Source of the DNA: Diplonema papillatum
Lineage: Eukaryota > Euglenozoa > Diplonemea > Diplonemida > Diplonemidae
Direction of reading: 5' to 3'
Length of the DNA stretch: 64,000 nucleotides
Assembly: GCA_030068145.1 (NCBI GenBank)
Contig: JAPJBO010001117.1
Location: forward strand, 1-64,000
Shown: in pieces, positions 21,001 to 31,429 of the stretch
Layout: the number at the start of each line of letters is the position of its first letter
Position numbering within the stretch: the stretch's first letter is position 1
Position numbers and translations under genes: made by a program
The notes under the pieces: generated by a model
What the model was told of the DNA's origin: nothing
Databases searched by the model: none
The model's input: the letters and a program-made list of their open reading frames with translations, nothing else

Positions 21001-22109
21001 GCCTTGACATCTTTGAGACCGGTCGGGTAGTTCACCATGGAAAAGTTGTAGCAACTCGGTTTGGGTAGTCCTGAGGTGTAGACGTAGTTCTTGATATCCT
21101 GAGGGTTCTTCGCTTTGCCATCGAGGTACACACGCTCGAACGCCATGACAGCGTACATGAAACAGCAGTTGTCTTCGTTCTTGACGTTGATGCAGCACTT
21201 CTTGTTGTTGATCGCGGCCGGGAGCTCGACGTAGGAACCGCCTACCTTCGCGATGGTGTGGTAGATCTCGATCCAGATTTTCTTCAGATTCTTGAGAGAC
21301 CCTCCAGACCTGCCGCCATCTTGCTGTGTCTGCTCAATCCATGCTGTGAGGACGCTGTCGTAGTTGATATCTCTGGATTGATACCGATCCGTGTGGGCAA
21401 AAGTTCTTTCCTCGATGTCTCCAGATGCTGCAAACTCGATATCGGCAACAATCTTGTAAACGACCTTCACAGCTCGCTGGTTATCAAAAACTCCGTTGAT
21501 GATCGGCTGAGCTGCTTCCTTGATCTTGTGTGTCAGATCAGCAGTCAAGTTGAATCCGTAGTTGGTTGGAAGGTTTATTTCGATGACATCCATCCCCTTC
21601 TTGTTCTTGATGTTGATCTGAGTCTGCGTCTTCAGTTGCTGCTGCTGTGAGTGGAAATCCGTAGCTCGCTTCTTGAAGGCTTTGTGTTCCTGCTGCTGTT
21701 GTCTTCGAATCTTTTGGACGGACTGCTTTGCTCTCTGTTCGCGGTCTTTGCGGAATTCTTCGAGAACCTCATTCTTGTACTTCTGACTTGCTCGCTTGCC
21801 TGTCTGCTCAAGCTTGTTTAGGAAGAAAGTCTTAAAGTCCGCACTTTCGAGATCTGACTTCTTGGTGGTCTTCTTCAGCTTTGGGGGTATTGCGATGGTC
21901 TTCACGAAGTCCTTGTACTCTCGTGAGATCCGTGCATTTTCGAGCTTGGTTTCTCGTGTCTGCTTCTTCTCCTGTTTCTGCTGTTCTTTCGGGAGGTCTT
22001 TGAGCTTCTGCTTCTCCAGCTTCTTCAGGTCGTTGAGCTTGTTCTGAATCACGAGGAGCTCTGCTTGGAGCTTCGCCTCTTGATCTCTGATGTTGGCTAG
22101 TGTGTCCAT
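18042..22109 (-). CDS. protein-primed family B DNA polymerase, unit 2
   Basis: Intact 1355-residue copy, identical in protein to unit 1 as far as I can compare except that the NNC repeat near residue 630 occurs once less. Exonuclease, endonuclease VII-like and polymerase motifs are all present. Two full-length, near-identical frames beside each other mean recent duplication or strong homogenisation. The 5' flank (22110-22500) is the same as in unit 1, so any promoter is shared. Confidence 0.93.
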   Translation of the reverse strand: MDTLANIRDQEAKLQAELLVIQNKLNDLKKLEKQKLKDLPKEQQKQEKKQTRETKLENARISREYKDFVKTIAIPPKLKKTTKKSDLESADFKTFFLNKLEQTGKRASQKYKNEVLEEFRKDREQRAKQSVQKIRRQQQQEHKAFKKRATDFHSQQQQLKTQTQINIKNKKGMDVIEINLPTNYGFNLTADLTHKIKEAAQPIINGVFDNQRAVKVVYKIVADIEFAASGDIEERTFAHTDRYQSRDINYDSVLTAWIEQTQQDGGRSGGSLKNLKKIWIEIYHTIAKVGGSYVELPAAINNKKCCINVKNEDNCCFMYAVMAFERVYLDGKAKNPQDIKNYVYTSGLPKPSCYNFSMVNYPTGLKDVKAFEAANPVSISVFEWDSGKPNVLYNSARQSPDRDHIDLLLHNNHFVWIKNFKTFVGLPDRHTLICRNCLSSTFKSQENLDAHFRLCVNNETCKVKMPEKGSTIQFKQVHATVKQPFVLYSDFESILEKVNDGSSNIQKHLAASYFILLDVDPEVNYTGRREFVYPTPPQGVLTADEWQKIVLASFSKHLEAIATDINKFIGFKRSRYQDPNSMIITSDQQQAHDLATTCHYCEGPFTEKNPKVRDHCHLTNKYRAAACNNCNKLIREGSGTIPLYFHNARGYDNHHVYTMLSQRDSIDNDCVNIIENTSERTMCIELNQKRTYTDKTGETKTAKDNWSISVRDSIQILGSTASLATHINSLPIEKRTCMKQCIETYLKRPADDDTLELLLRKQVFPYSWFDAPSKLQHRSINNDPEAQEVSDDPSIWFDCLTGAAADSSDIEHVKKVWEIMGFESFKDYHDFYLKLDVCGLADVMRAFRDELMSTHKLDPCHFISLSSFTWAAMLRSTKVKLEHLTDHEMYLFFESQKRGGFTCAIERHAQGTDNTPDVTNKMIYVDANNLYGHSMMRNLPHSGFKWIPNLTVDNVLHLTSCYNPESSTGYVFEVDIEYPEHCKADCACSGRCLHELHDDLPLLPYNRSIAHDELSDYQQQALGDVPLCAVPKLIADFKKREKYIINIEQLQFAIKHGLVVTAVHRGITFQQSAWLKPYIELNSALRQQATSDFGKGLYKLLNNAIFGKTMENVRGRTDAIITSASDEQNLIREQSKFRFKRRQDINNMSIITHGKCSVKLDKPVYVGSQILDYSKILMAGFFHDKLVPTYGRENIRLVYTDTDSFILQIKTGDIWKDLAEKHKHLAEEFDFSNFPKDHNLYSKDKAKVPGYFKCETAEKLLKEVVCLRAKSYAYTTHDGYSDCKAKGVPMRCAKEFTIDTYRRVLETRVDQEVQFKTIQSRGHQLYTMGQSKRAFSAFDDKRWINADGVRTRAYR

Positions 22110-22514
22110 TTTGAAGCGGCCAAGCTGGCATTAAAGGCTGGCTGATTTGGTTGACGACTTGGAGGCTTATGATGGTTGGTTGGGCTAGATTTGGGGGTAG
22201 TGGTTGGGACGGGGCGAGATTCGGGAATCGTGCTTTGGGGTTTGGGATCGTGATTGGGGTGAGGCGTGAAAACTCCCATTTTTAGAGAAATGCAACTTGA
22301 CTTTAGCCCTCGAACTCGAAAATGTTGTTCTTTTGTTATGTGGCGAGTCTCCTGTGAGGTCCTTGCTAGTTTCAGAAATTCTGCCAGATGTGAAGAAAGT
22401 GCGAAGGTGAAGGATAGTGTTTGGTTGGAATCTTGGGTGGATGTGGAGGTGAGGATGTGGGAGAATTCTTCGAAGATAATAAAAAGGCAGGGCGTACATG
22501 AGCAGGGGGGGGGG

Positions 22515-22915
22515 GGGCAATGTAGGCAAAAAAACGAATCCTGGAGCAAAAAAACAGCAAAAAAACAAAAAAACAAAAAAAACAAAAAAACGCAAAAAAA
22601 CAAAAAACAAGGCCCTCCTGGTGAACCCAAATACTCGTGCACACGCCCGGCCGAACCTTGCTACACTGCACCTAGGCCACCAAAAAACGCCCAGCTTTTC
22701 ACATTCTGCCTGCCAAGCCCATTCAGCTACTGCTCAACAATCCTGATAGTTCTGCAGACTGCTTCAAAAGCTTCTGATAAGTACTCGAAATGCCACCTCA
22801 CCAGACCGCTGGCCTGCATGTGGAAGACCCTGGCTCACCCGAGCCAGCAAGAGTGCACCAGCAGACCACCAGGGCAAAAAAACACAAACCTCCAGAGCAA
22901 AAAAACAGCAAAAAA
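22515..22915. other. unit-specific segment, unit 2
   Basis: Occupies the same place as 9302-9872 of unit 1. It begins with an A-rich stretch built from repeated CAAAAAAA (about 22525-22615), continues with about 280 bp of unique DNA (including a plus-strand short frame from 22790, MPPHQTAGLHVEDPG) and ends with a second A-rich CAAAAAAAC stretch. The paired A-rich borders suggest a retro-inserted or patch-repaired piece. No gene recognised. Confidence 0.45.
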
Positions 22916-23195
22916 AAAGCTTGTTTGTTCAGACTCAAACACAGCTTCAGCTCCTCGGTTGTTTCTTCACACCAGCTTGTTTGTTAAGACCCAAACACAG
23001 CTTCAGCTCTCTCTTGACTTGTCCAAACGCTGCACCAGCATTTTCGAATCACCAGCTTGTTTGTCAGACCCTAACACAGCTTCAGCTCTTTCTTGACTTG
23101 TTTCTTCATTCCAAACACTGACCTTTCACTCAGCATTTTCGAATCACCAGCTTGTTTCAGACCCAAACACAGCTTCAGCTCAGCTGTGTTTCAGC
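22916..23195 (+). repeat. CTTGTTTGTT/CAAACACAGCTTCAGCTC tandem repeats, unit 2
   Basis: Copy of the block at 9873-10150, essentially unchanged. Confidence 0.7.
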
Positions 23196-23343
23196 TTTTT
23201 CTCATCAACGCTCTTTTGCTTGTTCACTTGTTTTGCTCATAGCTTGATCACAGATTCGTTAGTTGTGTTGGTGGGAAGTCACAAAGCACACAAAGAGCTA
23301 CAGGGAGGGGAAAAAGAAAAATGGGGGAAAACGCCATCCAGGG

Positions 23344-23712
23344 TCACAAGGCCTGGACAGTCACTTGTGGCTGAGCTGTTGAGTGACCCATATTGTTGAG
23401 CAGATCACAATCTGAACTTTTGGTCTGGACAAGAAATCTGAGATTTGGCCCAGCAAAAAAAAAAGTTGGGTTCGCAAATCTCAGGTTTCTTGTCCAGGAC
23501 AAGAAACCTGAGATTTCGCGTTTGCAAAATCTGACACCCGCCAAGAAGATCCGCTGCTCTTGTGTGTGAAGCAGGTTTCTCGGGATCTTGGCAAGCAGCT
23601 CCGGTGGGAAAGGCCCGAGGTGGACCTGGAAGTGCCCGACGTATTTCACTGTCCGCGGGAGCTCGGCTGGGATGGTGTCATCGGGCACGTCATCGTCGGT
23701 TGGGGTGGGCAT
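23344..23712 (-). CDS. short frame beside the palindrome, unit 3
   Basis: Protein-identical copy of the unit 2 frame at 10300-10668; the same doubts apply. Confidence 0.3.
   Translation of the reverse strand: MPTPTDDDVPDDTIPAELPRTVKYVGHFQVHLGPFPPELLAKIPRNLLHTQEQRIFLAGVRFCKREISGFLSWTRNLRFANPTFFFAGPNLRFLVQTKSSDCDLLNNMGHSTAQPQVTVQAL
23476..23516. repeat. 41 bp perfect palindrome, unit 3
   Basis: Same sequence as 93-133, without a base change in either arm. Confidence 0.9.
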
Positions 23713-24612
23713 GAAAATAGAATGTTAAAAACATTCCTATGCAAGAATGGAGAGGTTGTAAGGACACATGAAAGAGCAGTATGTAGACAGACAGTTTCGA
23801 AGGTCAATATTATACTCCCTAGGTCGGTTCCTTCTCTTCAGTAATATGCCGACTTCTAGCAGGCGAGCACTGGGTAGCAAAGGCTTACCACGGTGTCGGT
23901 CTATCTAATCTTTGTTTTTGTGTCGCTTTTGTTTTTTTCCCCCTTTGCTTTTTGTCGGATGCGGCGCAATGCAAAGGAACTTGAAGTCAGAAATACAAAC
24001 GGAGCATTTTTCTATGGAAGAAATGTTTTGAAGCAGCGAAGAAAAGGCAAAGAGCAAAGGACAGAAATAAAAAGGGGGAAGATGGGGCAGTGCAGCGCCA
24101 ATGCCTGTTTCATCAGCTTTAATGGCTGCTTCATCAGCCACGTTGTTTGCAACGCTGGCCTATCTTGCCCCTGGGTCGACTTTGGATCTGCGTAACGAAG
24201 GCGGATCACTTTGCACTGGCGGAGCACGATGATGGAATCAAATTGGGCCCGACCAGTACACTGCGCGAAGGCACCCTGGTTAGGCTTCGGGCCTTGTACA
24301 ACAGCAGCGAATTCGTTTGACAGCCCCTTCGACATGAGTAAATGATATACGGGGGGTTAGCACTTGTTGTCATGCTCAGGGTCGACGGGACCAGAGACTG
24401 TCTTTTCTTTTGAGCGGTAGAGCTTGCCAGGCAGCATTGAAGCACTCTCCTGTTACGAGTGTGTCTCAGATCAGATGGGATGGGGTATTAGTAACCGGAT
24501 AGCAGTTTTCATTCGTGATGATCCCCCGTTGCACCATGTCGCTGGGCTATGATTAAACTGATAAGCCTCGTTTTCTTGTGCGTGTTGTGCCGGTGGCGGT
24601 GAGGATTCATTT

Positions 24613-25626
24613 TCAATCGGAGTCGGTGGCATGTGTCGTCTGCGTGTCTTCAATGTCCATATCGCTTGCTTCCGCGGTCTCTCTCGCGTAAAACGCGGCC
24701 GGACGCCTCTCGTTGTACGAAACGCGGTACTCAAGGAACCTCTTAAAACGCTCGGGGTTAGGGTGCAAAAAAATCTTACATTGGCAGGAGGTGCTGTCGA
24801 TGGTTATTGCGCTATTGAATGCAGACACCCAATAATCAAGCGCAGAGGGCTTGGTGAATCTTGCTTTGAGAATTAAATGTAGTTTACCGTCGACGATCTC
24901 TTCACCGAGGTAGCTGAACGTGACTTCGGGTGGATCAGCATCCATCGCTGCGTGGAGCCCCACAGGTAAGATCAAACGATTAGCCTTGTCAACCTGTTCG
25001 GAGGGGGCACAGCATTTTTTGGGTTTGAGGTGCGCACAATTTACGCCGGCTGACTTACCCATGCCTTCGAACCAGGCACTCCTGATTGGCGACTCGTTCT
25101 CTATCTCACATGTGTCCAACTTGCTGTGCAGAGATGATGTGGGAGAGGACGGGTTATTGTAAACTTCGTCAAAGGGTTTGCGGTCAGGAGAATCGCGGGG
25201 GTCGTAGTTCGCAGCGAGCGTCTTCCGCAGTGATGCTGGTGGAGAAATGGACCCAGTCTCACAGAAAACAGAGAGCAGATTATTGGAAATATTCCATGCG
25301 CATGTTGCGATTAGTCGAGAGGCCAGGTCGGCAGCGGTCTCCGACTGGAACACAGCTTTGATAACGTAGTCATCGCGGTCAGCAACAATAGATTCGTTGA
25401 ATGCGAGATTATTTTCAAGGATGGAGAGTATCTTTTGGCGCAGTGACAGAGCCCGTGCCCCATGCTGCAGTCGTTGCTCAAGCTGGACGTACTGAGCCTG
25501 TTTTGTTGTGATGTGTAAGCCCTTTCGATCCGTTTGGATTAAGGCTCTCTCGAGCCATGAACTATCCCTTGAAACCCAGGTTCGCCGTGAGTTGTCTTTA
25601 CAGCTTTGGCAGCGGTCTTCGCAAGT
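24613..25626 (-). CDS. hypothetical protein or exon, unit 3, focally mutated
   Basis: Counterpart of 1231-2253 with the frame kept. Between 24962 and 25313 it differs from unit 1 by thirteen base substitutions and one in-frame 9 bp deletion. By eye every substitution changes an amino acid (for example Q to L, T to N, E to G, W to C, R to H). Outside that block there are very few differences. The frame surviving so many changes suggests that it is coding and either selected for change or copied from a diverged relative. Confidence 0.55.
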   Translation of the reverse strand, partial: TCEDRCQSCKDNSRRTWVSRDSSWLERALIQTDRKGLHITTKQAQYVQLEQRLQHGARALSLRQKILSILENNLAFNESIVADRDDYVIKAVFQSETAADLASRLIATCAWNISNNLLSVFCETGSISPPASLRKTLAANYDPRDSPDRKPFDEVYNNPSSPTSSLHSKLDTCEIENESPIRSAWFEGMGKSAGVNCAHLKPKKCCAPSEQVDKANRLILPVGLHAAMDADPPEVTFSYLGEEIVDGKLHLILKARFTKPSALDYWVSAFNSAITIDSTSCQCKIFLHPNPERFKRFLEYRVSYNERRPAAFYARETAEASDMDIEDTQTTHATDSD

Positions 25627-27220
25627 TTAACGCGCGAGAGTGACAATGTCGAGAGCGTGTGTTCGAGACTCGTGTATGTGGCAGTGGGTTCTCCTTAGTG
25701 TGATCTAATTTCCGCGACCTCGTTCTTGCTCTGGTTCTGACAGAAGGTTTACCCTCCGCCAGATAACATGCCACCTGTGTTCGGAACTTGTGTTTTCGGT
25801 GGGATGCAACGGGGTGGTGGCCATGGGTTCTCCTTACTGCTTTGGCAGTGGTCTTTACATAATTTACAAGATGTGTGGTGAGGACGAAGGTTCTGAGCCC
25901 GCGCCACAAACCGCCCTCAAAATCCAGCTCGTGCAAATGTTCAGGCTTCGGCTGCGACGCGCGAGTAACAATGTCAAGAGCGTGTGTTAGGAACTCGTGT
26001 TTCGGGGATGCAACGGGTTAGAACAATGAGTTCTCCTGCATTGCTTTTGACGGTGGTCTTTTGCATAATTTCCGCGATCTCGTTCTTGCGCTGGTTCTAA
26101 CAGAAGGTCGGGGCGACACAACTCGTTGAAATAGTGCGTTATTCCCATACCCACAAGTTCGGTATGGCAGAATATCTGAGACTGCGGTCCATCACGACCT
26201 GTCAACTTCGTGACGCAAGGCGTGACAGCGTCCGAGACCAAGAGTTTGTCCGTGTCGCTGGCCAATACTGCGGCAATGTATCATGCAAAATCAAAATTTT
26301 GTGTCTTTTTTCGACCCCTCCGGTGCGGAAAAAAACACCCACATTTTGGTGGAATAGGCCACCACCGGACATAAAACCACTTTTTTGGTGACCAACTCCG
26401 TGTACATGACATTTTTTTTTTTTTTGGATTTTTTGGCTGGGGATCCCTGTTTGAAGGATTTCTGGCCGGGGCCATCGGCCAAAGTTACCGTGCAGAGGTC
26501 CGCCCCACAGGAAAAAAGTTGGAAAAAAAAAAAGTTGCAGAACTCGCTCCTGAGTCTCCAAACTGCGTGAACAAAAAAAAGTTTTTGAAAAAAGTCCAAA
26601 ATTTTGGGGTGCCCAGGCCGGTTTGAACTTTTTCCTTTACGAATCCCATACAAACCAAAAGACACAAGGTTTTGACCCTGCATGGTATGTTCTCACGTCC
26701 TCGTTGGCGTCTCCCGCGTTCAAGAACCTGCATTTCAGCAGCAGCTGGTTCAGGTGCGCGTCCCACTCCCACTTCGACAGGTCTGGTTCCTGAGTTGGGA
26801 GTTGCAAGAACTACTTCTGAAAACCAGCTTCGTGCAAACATTAGTAATACTCGGCCGAGACGCGCGAAAGTGACAATGCATTGAGCGTGTGCTCGGGACT
26901 CGTGGCTCGCTGGATGCAACGGGTGTAACAATGACTCCCTGGCAGTCTTCTGCATATTTTCGATGATCTCGTTCTTGCGCTGGTTCTGACAGAAGTCGCG
27001 TTGTGGACTGTCACTTTGGACGCAAGCTTGTGCGGGTGTTCGGTACGGTGGTGAGAATTGAACATCACGGCTGTCTTGTCATCACCATTGTAGATTCCGA
27101 ACTTTGCATTACCTGTGTCCTCACCGATCTTCGTGACGAGAGCAACGGTGACGTGAGCAATTCCGAATGTGTGAGTCTTGACTCAGGAGCCCGTCGGGTC
27201 TGGTCTGACAAGTGATTTCA
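25627..27220 (-). repeat. exon-like repeat region, unit 3
   Basis: Same blocks as in unit 1 without the insertion. The TSD sequence ATCAC followed by CATTG occurs once at about 27081, which makes this a second empty site for the unit 2 element. Confidence 0.45.
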
Positions 27221-27284
27221 GTTCTATCAAACCGTAGTCTTTTTGACTCTACTCCAAGCCCACGAGTTCAGTGTGATTTCATAC

Positions 27285-27883
27285 CTGGGGAGGTGCTTGC
27301 GCTAGCAGGGTCAGTCGCTTCTGGACTTCCACCAGCTGCGCATTCAGTGACTCCAGCTGCGCATTCCGTAACTCCAGCTGCACATTCAGTGACTTCTTCT
27401 CGTCCTTCAGCTCTTTCAAAGCGTCCTTCAGCGCATTGGCCGTTGTGTCGGATCCATTGTAGATTCCGAACTGTGCGCTACCTGTGTCCCCACCGATCTT
27501 GATGACGCAAGCAACAAGGGCGTCTTTCAACGCCTCCACTTTCGCGTTCAACGCCTCCTCTTTCGCGTTCAACGCCTCCTCTTTCGCGTTCAACGCCTCC
27601 ACTTTCGCGTTCAACGCCTTCTTCTCTGCTGCCAACGTCTCCGGATGCTCATCGTTCGAGGGTCTCATCACTGCATCTTCACCCTGTGTGGAAGTGTTGA
27701 ACGTGGGCGACGGTAGTATGTCAATTTCCTGATGATGCGATGGTCAACAACTGGGTAAACACGGAACGTACACCAGTGAAACAAGAATACCTGAATCCGC
27801 GTGACTGCTGCAGATCCATCACTACTTCCTGACCGCGGTGACAGTGACGTCCTTTTGCTCGCAGGCTTCTTCTTCGGCGCCAT
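27285..27883 (-). CDS. coiled-coil heptad-repeat protein, exons 1 and 2, unit 3
   Basis: Exon 1 at 27791-27883, exon 2 at 27285-27683 (133 codons). Total length equals unit 1, but five heptads precede the module and three repeats follow it (SLNVQLE, LRNAQLE, SLNAQLV). Exon 1 ends CAG|GTATTC instead of CAC|GTATTC, which changes the last residue from H to Q and improves the splice donor. The module has VIKIGGDTGSAQ. Frame intact. Confidence 0.6.
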
Positions 27884-28184
27884 TTTCCCGGTCGTTTCTT
27901 TCTTCACCCTGGTGTGTGTGTGTGTGTGTGTGTATGTGGATGTGTGGGTGCGCGCTCGCATAAATGCAACGATTGACTCTTCCTCATCAACACACACGAT
28001 TCCATAACCGTGTGCCTCTCCTGCGCAGTATCTTTAACGTCCCCCACGCGCTGGGACGAAAACAGCAACACCATCCACCCACCCAACAACCCTCAGCTCA
28101 TCACCCTCCACCACCCCACTCCACCCACCATCCACCCCACCCCACCACTCCTCAATCCACCAGCCCCACCCCTCTCATCGCCCA

Positions 28185-30692
28185 CTACCGATAAGCCCTC
28201 GTCCTGACCCCATCCGCATTTATCCACCGCTTGTCGTCAAAGGCACTGAACGCGCGCTTGCTCTGTCCCATCGTGTACAGCTGATGCCCTCGGCTCTGGA
28301 TGGTCTTGAACTGCACCTCCTGATCCACCCGCGTCTCCAACACCCTGCGATAGGTGTCGATGGTGAACTCTTTGGCGCACCGCATCGGAACACCCTTGGC
28401 TTTGCAGTCGGAGTAACCGTCGTGAGTTGTGTAGGCATAACTCTTAGCGCGCAAACAGACGACTTCCTTCAACAGCTTCTCCGCAGTCTCGCATTTGAAG
28501 TACCCCGGTACCTTTGCTTTGTCTTTGGAATACAAGTTGTGGTCCTTGGGGAAATTACTGAAGTCGAATTCTTCGGCGAGGTGCTTGTGCTTCTCAGCGA
28601 GGTCCTTCCAGATGTCGCCGGTCTTGATCTGAAGGATGAAAGAGTCCGTGTCGGTGTAGACCAAGCGGATGTTCTCTCGACCGTATGTGGGGACGAGCTT
28701 GTCGTGGAAGAAGCCCGCCATCAAGATCTTCGAGTAGTCGAGAATCTGACTTCCAACATACACAGGTTTGTCGAGTTTGACGCTGCACTTGCCGTGGGTG
28801 ATGATCGACATGTTGTTGATGTCTTGGCGGCGTTTGAACCGGAACTTGCTCTGCTCGCGGATGAGGTTCTGTTCGTCGCTGGCGGATGTGATGATGGCGT
28901 CGGTTCGGCCACGGACGTTCTCCATGGTCTTGCCGAAGATCGCGTTGTTCAGGAGTTTGTACAACCCTTTGCCGAAGTCGCTGGTTGCTTGCTGACGGAG
29001 AGCGGAGTTGAGCTCGATGTATGGTTTGAGCCACGCGCTCTGTTGGAAGGTGATGCCGCGGTGGACTGCGGTGACGACGAGTCCGTGCTTGATGGCGAAC
29101 TGGAGCTGTTCGATGTTGATGATGTACTTCTCGCGCTTCTTGAAGTCGGCGATGAGCTTTGGGACGGCGCAGAGGGGGACGTCACCAAGTGCCTGCTGTT
29201 GGTAGTCGCTGAGTTCGTCGTGTGCGATCGATCTGTTGTAGGGAAGCAGGGGGAGATCGTCGTGGAGTTCGTGTAGGCAGCGCCCGGAGCAGGCACAGTC
29301 TGCTTTGCAGTGTTCAGGATATTCAATGTCGACCTCGAAGACGTAACCTGTGCTGCTCTCGGGGTTGTAACACGACGTGAGATGAAGGACGTTGTCGACC
29401 GTGAGGTTTGGGATCCACTTGAAGCCGCTGTGAGGGAGGTTGCGCATCATCGAGTGCCCGTAGAGGTTGTTGGCGTCGACGTAGATCATCTTGTTCGTGA
29501 CGTCTGGCGTGTTGTCAGTTCCTTGGGCATGTCTCTCGATTGCGCACGTGAATCCGCCACGTTTCTGAGACTCGAAGAAGAGGTACATCTCGTGGTCGGT
29601 GAGGTGTTCGAGCTTGACCTTGGTTGATCGCAACATCGCAGCCCATGTGAAGGAGCTGAGGGAGATGAAGTGGCAGGGATCGAGTTTGTGCGTCGACATG
29701 AGCTCGTCTCTGAAGGCTCTCATCACGTCGGCAAGTCCACAGACGTCGAGCTTGAGATAGAAGTCGTGGTAGTCCTTGAAGGATTCGAACCCCATGATCT
29801 CCCAGACCTTCTTGACGTGTTCGATGTCGGAGCTGTCTGCCGCGGCTCCAGTGAGGCAGTCGAACCAGATGGATGGATCGTCAGAGACCTCTTGTGCTTC
29901 GGGATCATTGTTGATCGATCGGTGTTGGAGCTTGGACGGCGCGTCGAACCACGAGTAGGGAAAGACTTGCTTGCGGAGGAGGAGTTCGAGTGTGTCATCA
30001 TCGGCGGGTCTCTTGAGGTATGTTTCGATACACTGCTTCATGCACGTCCGCTTCTCGATCGGCAGCGAGTTGATGTGCGTGGCAAGCGACGCCGTTGAGC
30101 CGAGGATTTGAATCGAGTCCCTCACCGAGATCGACCAGTTGTCCTTGGCGGTCTTCGTCTCACCTGTCTTGTCCGTGTAGGTGCGCTTCTGATTGAGCTC
30201 GATGCACATGGTTCGCTCGGACGTGTTCTCGATGATGTTCACGCAGTCGTTGTCGATCGAGTCCCGCTGGGAGAGCATGGTGTAGACGTGGTGGTTGTCG
30301 TAGCCGCGAGCGTTGTGGAAGTACAGTGGAATGGTGCCGGATCCTTCTCGGATGAGCTTGTTGCAGTTGTTGCAGGCTGCCGCTCGGTACTTGTTCGTGA
30401 GATGGCAGTGGTCACGGACTTTCGGGTTCTTCTCGGTGAAGGGTCCCTCGCAGTAGTGGCAGGTCGTCGCGAGGTCGTGCGCTTGCTGCTGATCGCTGGT
30501 GATGATCATGCTGTTGGGATCTTGGTAGCGGCTTCTCTTGAAACCGATGAACTTGTTGATGTCTGTTGCAATGGCTTCAAGGTGCTTGCTGAAGCTAGCG
30601 AGAACGATCTTCTGCCATTCGTCTGCAGTCAGTACTCCTTGCGGGCGCGCACAGCTGGAGTCTATGTAGGCTATTCCGTACAACAGCTGCAT
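28185..30692 (-). pseudogene. 5'-truncated DNA polymerase B, unit 3
   Basis: Homology to the intact copies begins at their residue 540 (VLTADEWQ) and runs unchanged to the normal C terminus. The first 539 residues are lost, including the coiled coil, the Cys/His cluster at 434-455 and exo I. The frame continues 19 codons into unrelated DNA and has a chance ATG at 30692 (MQLLYGIAYIDSSCARPQG). The polymerase motifs remain, but without exo I and the N-terminal domain it is probably not a working enzyme. Confidence 0.85.
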
Positions 30693-31429
30693 CAGACGCA
30701 GATTGATCCGAGAGCTCGCTAGGGGAGGTGGCGCTCACCAGTCAGTCTCACAACTGACTGCTGCCCTTGGTATCAAAGAGAAGACAAGAAAAAAAAAAAC
30801 GAGGTAAGCAAAGAGCGATTCGAGGATACGTTTCGTTCTGTTTGTTTTCTCCTTTTCTTCTTCTTCTTCTTCTTCTTTCTTTCGGCATCCTTCATTATTT
30901 TTGGTTCTCGTCGACTCGCAGGCAAGCAGGCGGCATCTTGCGAAGGCGCTGGTGCCTGCGAGCCTGAAGCTCGCACGGGGGGAGAAACGGATGCACCCTC
31001 TTTGTTTTCGGTGTTCCTTCTAACTACTGTTCAGGGCTGCGGGGCTGCTGTTTGATGTGCGGAAGCTCACCAACATAGGCAGGACTGCAGGGCTGCCTAT
31101 CGTTTCACGCCAAGTCTTCTTGGAGCGAAGAGGAGGAGATGAGAAATACTCGAGGGGCTGCCTTGTGCTTACTTCGAAGGAGGCTAGAGGGGGAGAAAAC
31201 ACAATACCTACAAAGTGGGTCTTTTTTGTTGAACGCTTACGCCCGCCACTAAACCCAGATTCACCTGTGTTTCGTGTGGGCTACAGCACATGTACCTCCT
31301 TTGATCTTTTGCAACTGGCAGCCTCCTCAAGTATTTCCTACAAAGCAGGTGCTTATACAAAAGATAAAAAGGGCTTCATACTCCATCCGAGGGCACCAGC
31401 ACTCACATCTCCCTGTAGCCCCTACAAGG
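30645..31429. other. flank of the PolB array
   Basis: No convincing gene. Contains CTTCTT-type pyrimidine runs (about 30850-30885) and short pieces shared with other parts of the window: TCCTCAAGTATTTCCTACAA at about 31322 recurs inverted near 58910 and imperfectly near 46955, and TTGTTGAACGCTTACGCCC at about 31228 recurs with changes near 46224. Confidence 0.5.

Larger units (their letters stand above)
10339..23382 (-). mobile_element. PolB tandem unit 2, with a 2960 bp insertion
   Basis: Second unit with the same gene order. It is longer than unit 1 mainly because of a foreign element at 14052-17011 that splits the exon-like repeat region. Its coiled-coil exon is 84 bp shorter than in unit 1. 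The segment at about 22515-22915 replaces an unrelated segment of unit 1 at the same place. The polymerase frame is intact (1355 residues), lacking one 9 bp repeat (residues NNC) found in unit 1. Confidence 0.85.
23383..30644 (-). mobile_element. PolB tandem unit 3, truncated
   Basis: Third unit, colinear with units 1 and 2 from the palindrome region up to 30644, where homology stops within the polymerase gene (shared GCGG, then divergence). The 5' two fifths of the polymerase gene and its upstream region are missing. This is the right end of the array in the window. Unit 3 has a cluster of unit-specific changes at 24962-25313 and its own repeat numbers in the coiled-coil exon. Confidence 0.85.

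Noticed and set aside
1-30644. The PolB units as a misassembly of one locus
   Set aside because: Each unit has its own insertion, repeat counts, substitutions and filler segment, so at least three distinct copies exist; their exact order still needs long reads.
1-30644. Unit as a complete Polinton/Maverick virus-like element
   Set aside because: Only the polymerase matches; no integrase, protease, ATPase or capsid protein, and no 6 bp duplication or long terminal inverted repeat, was seen.
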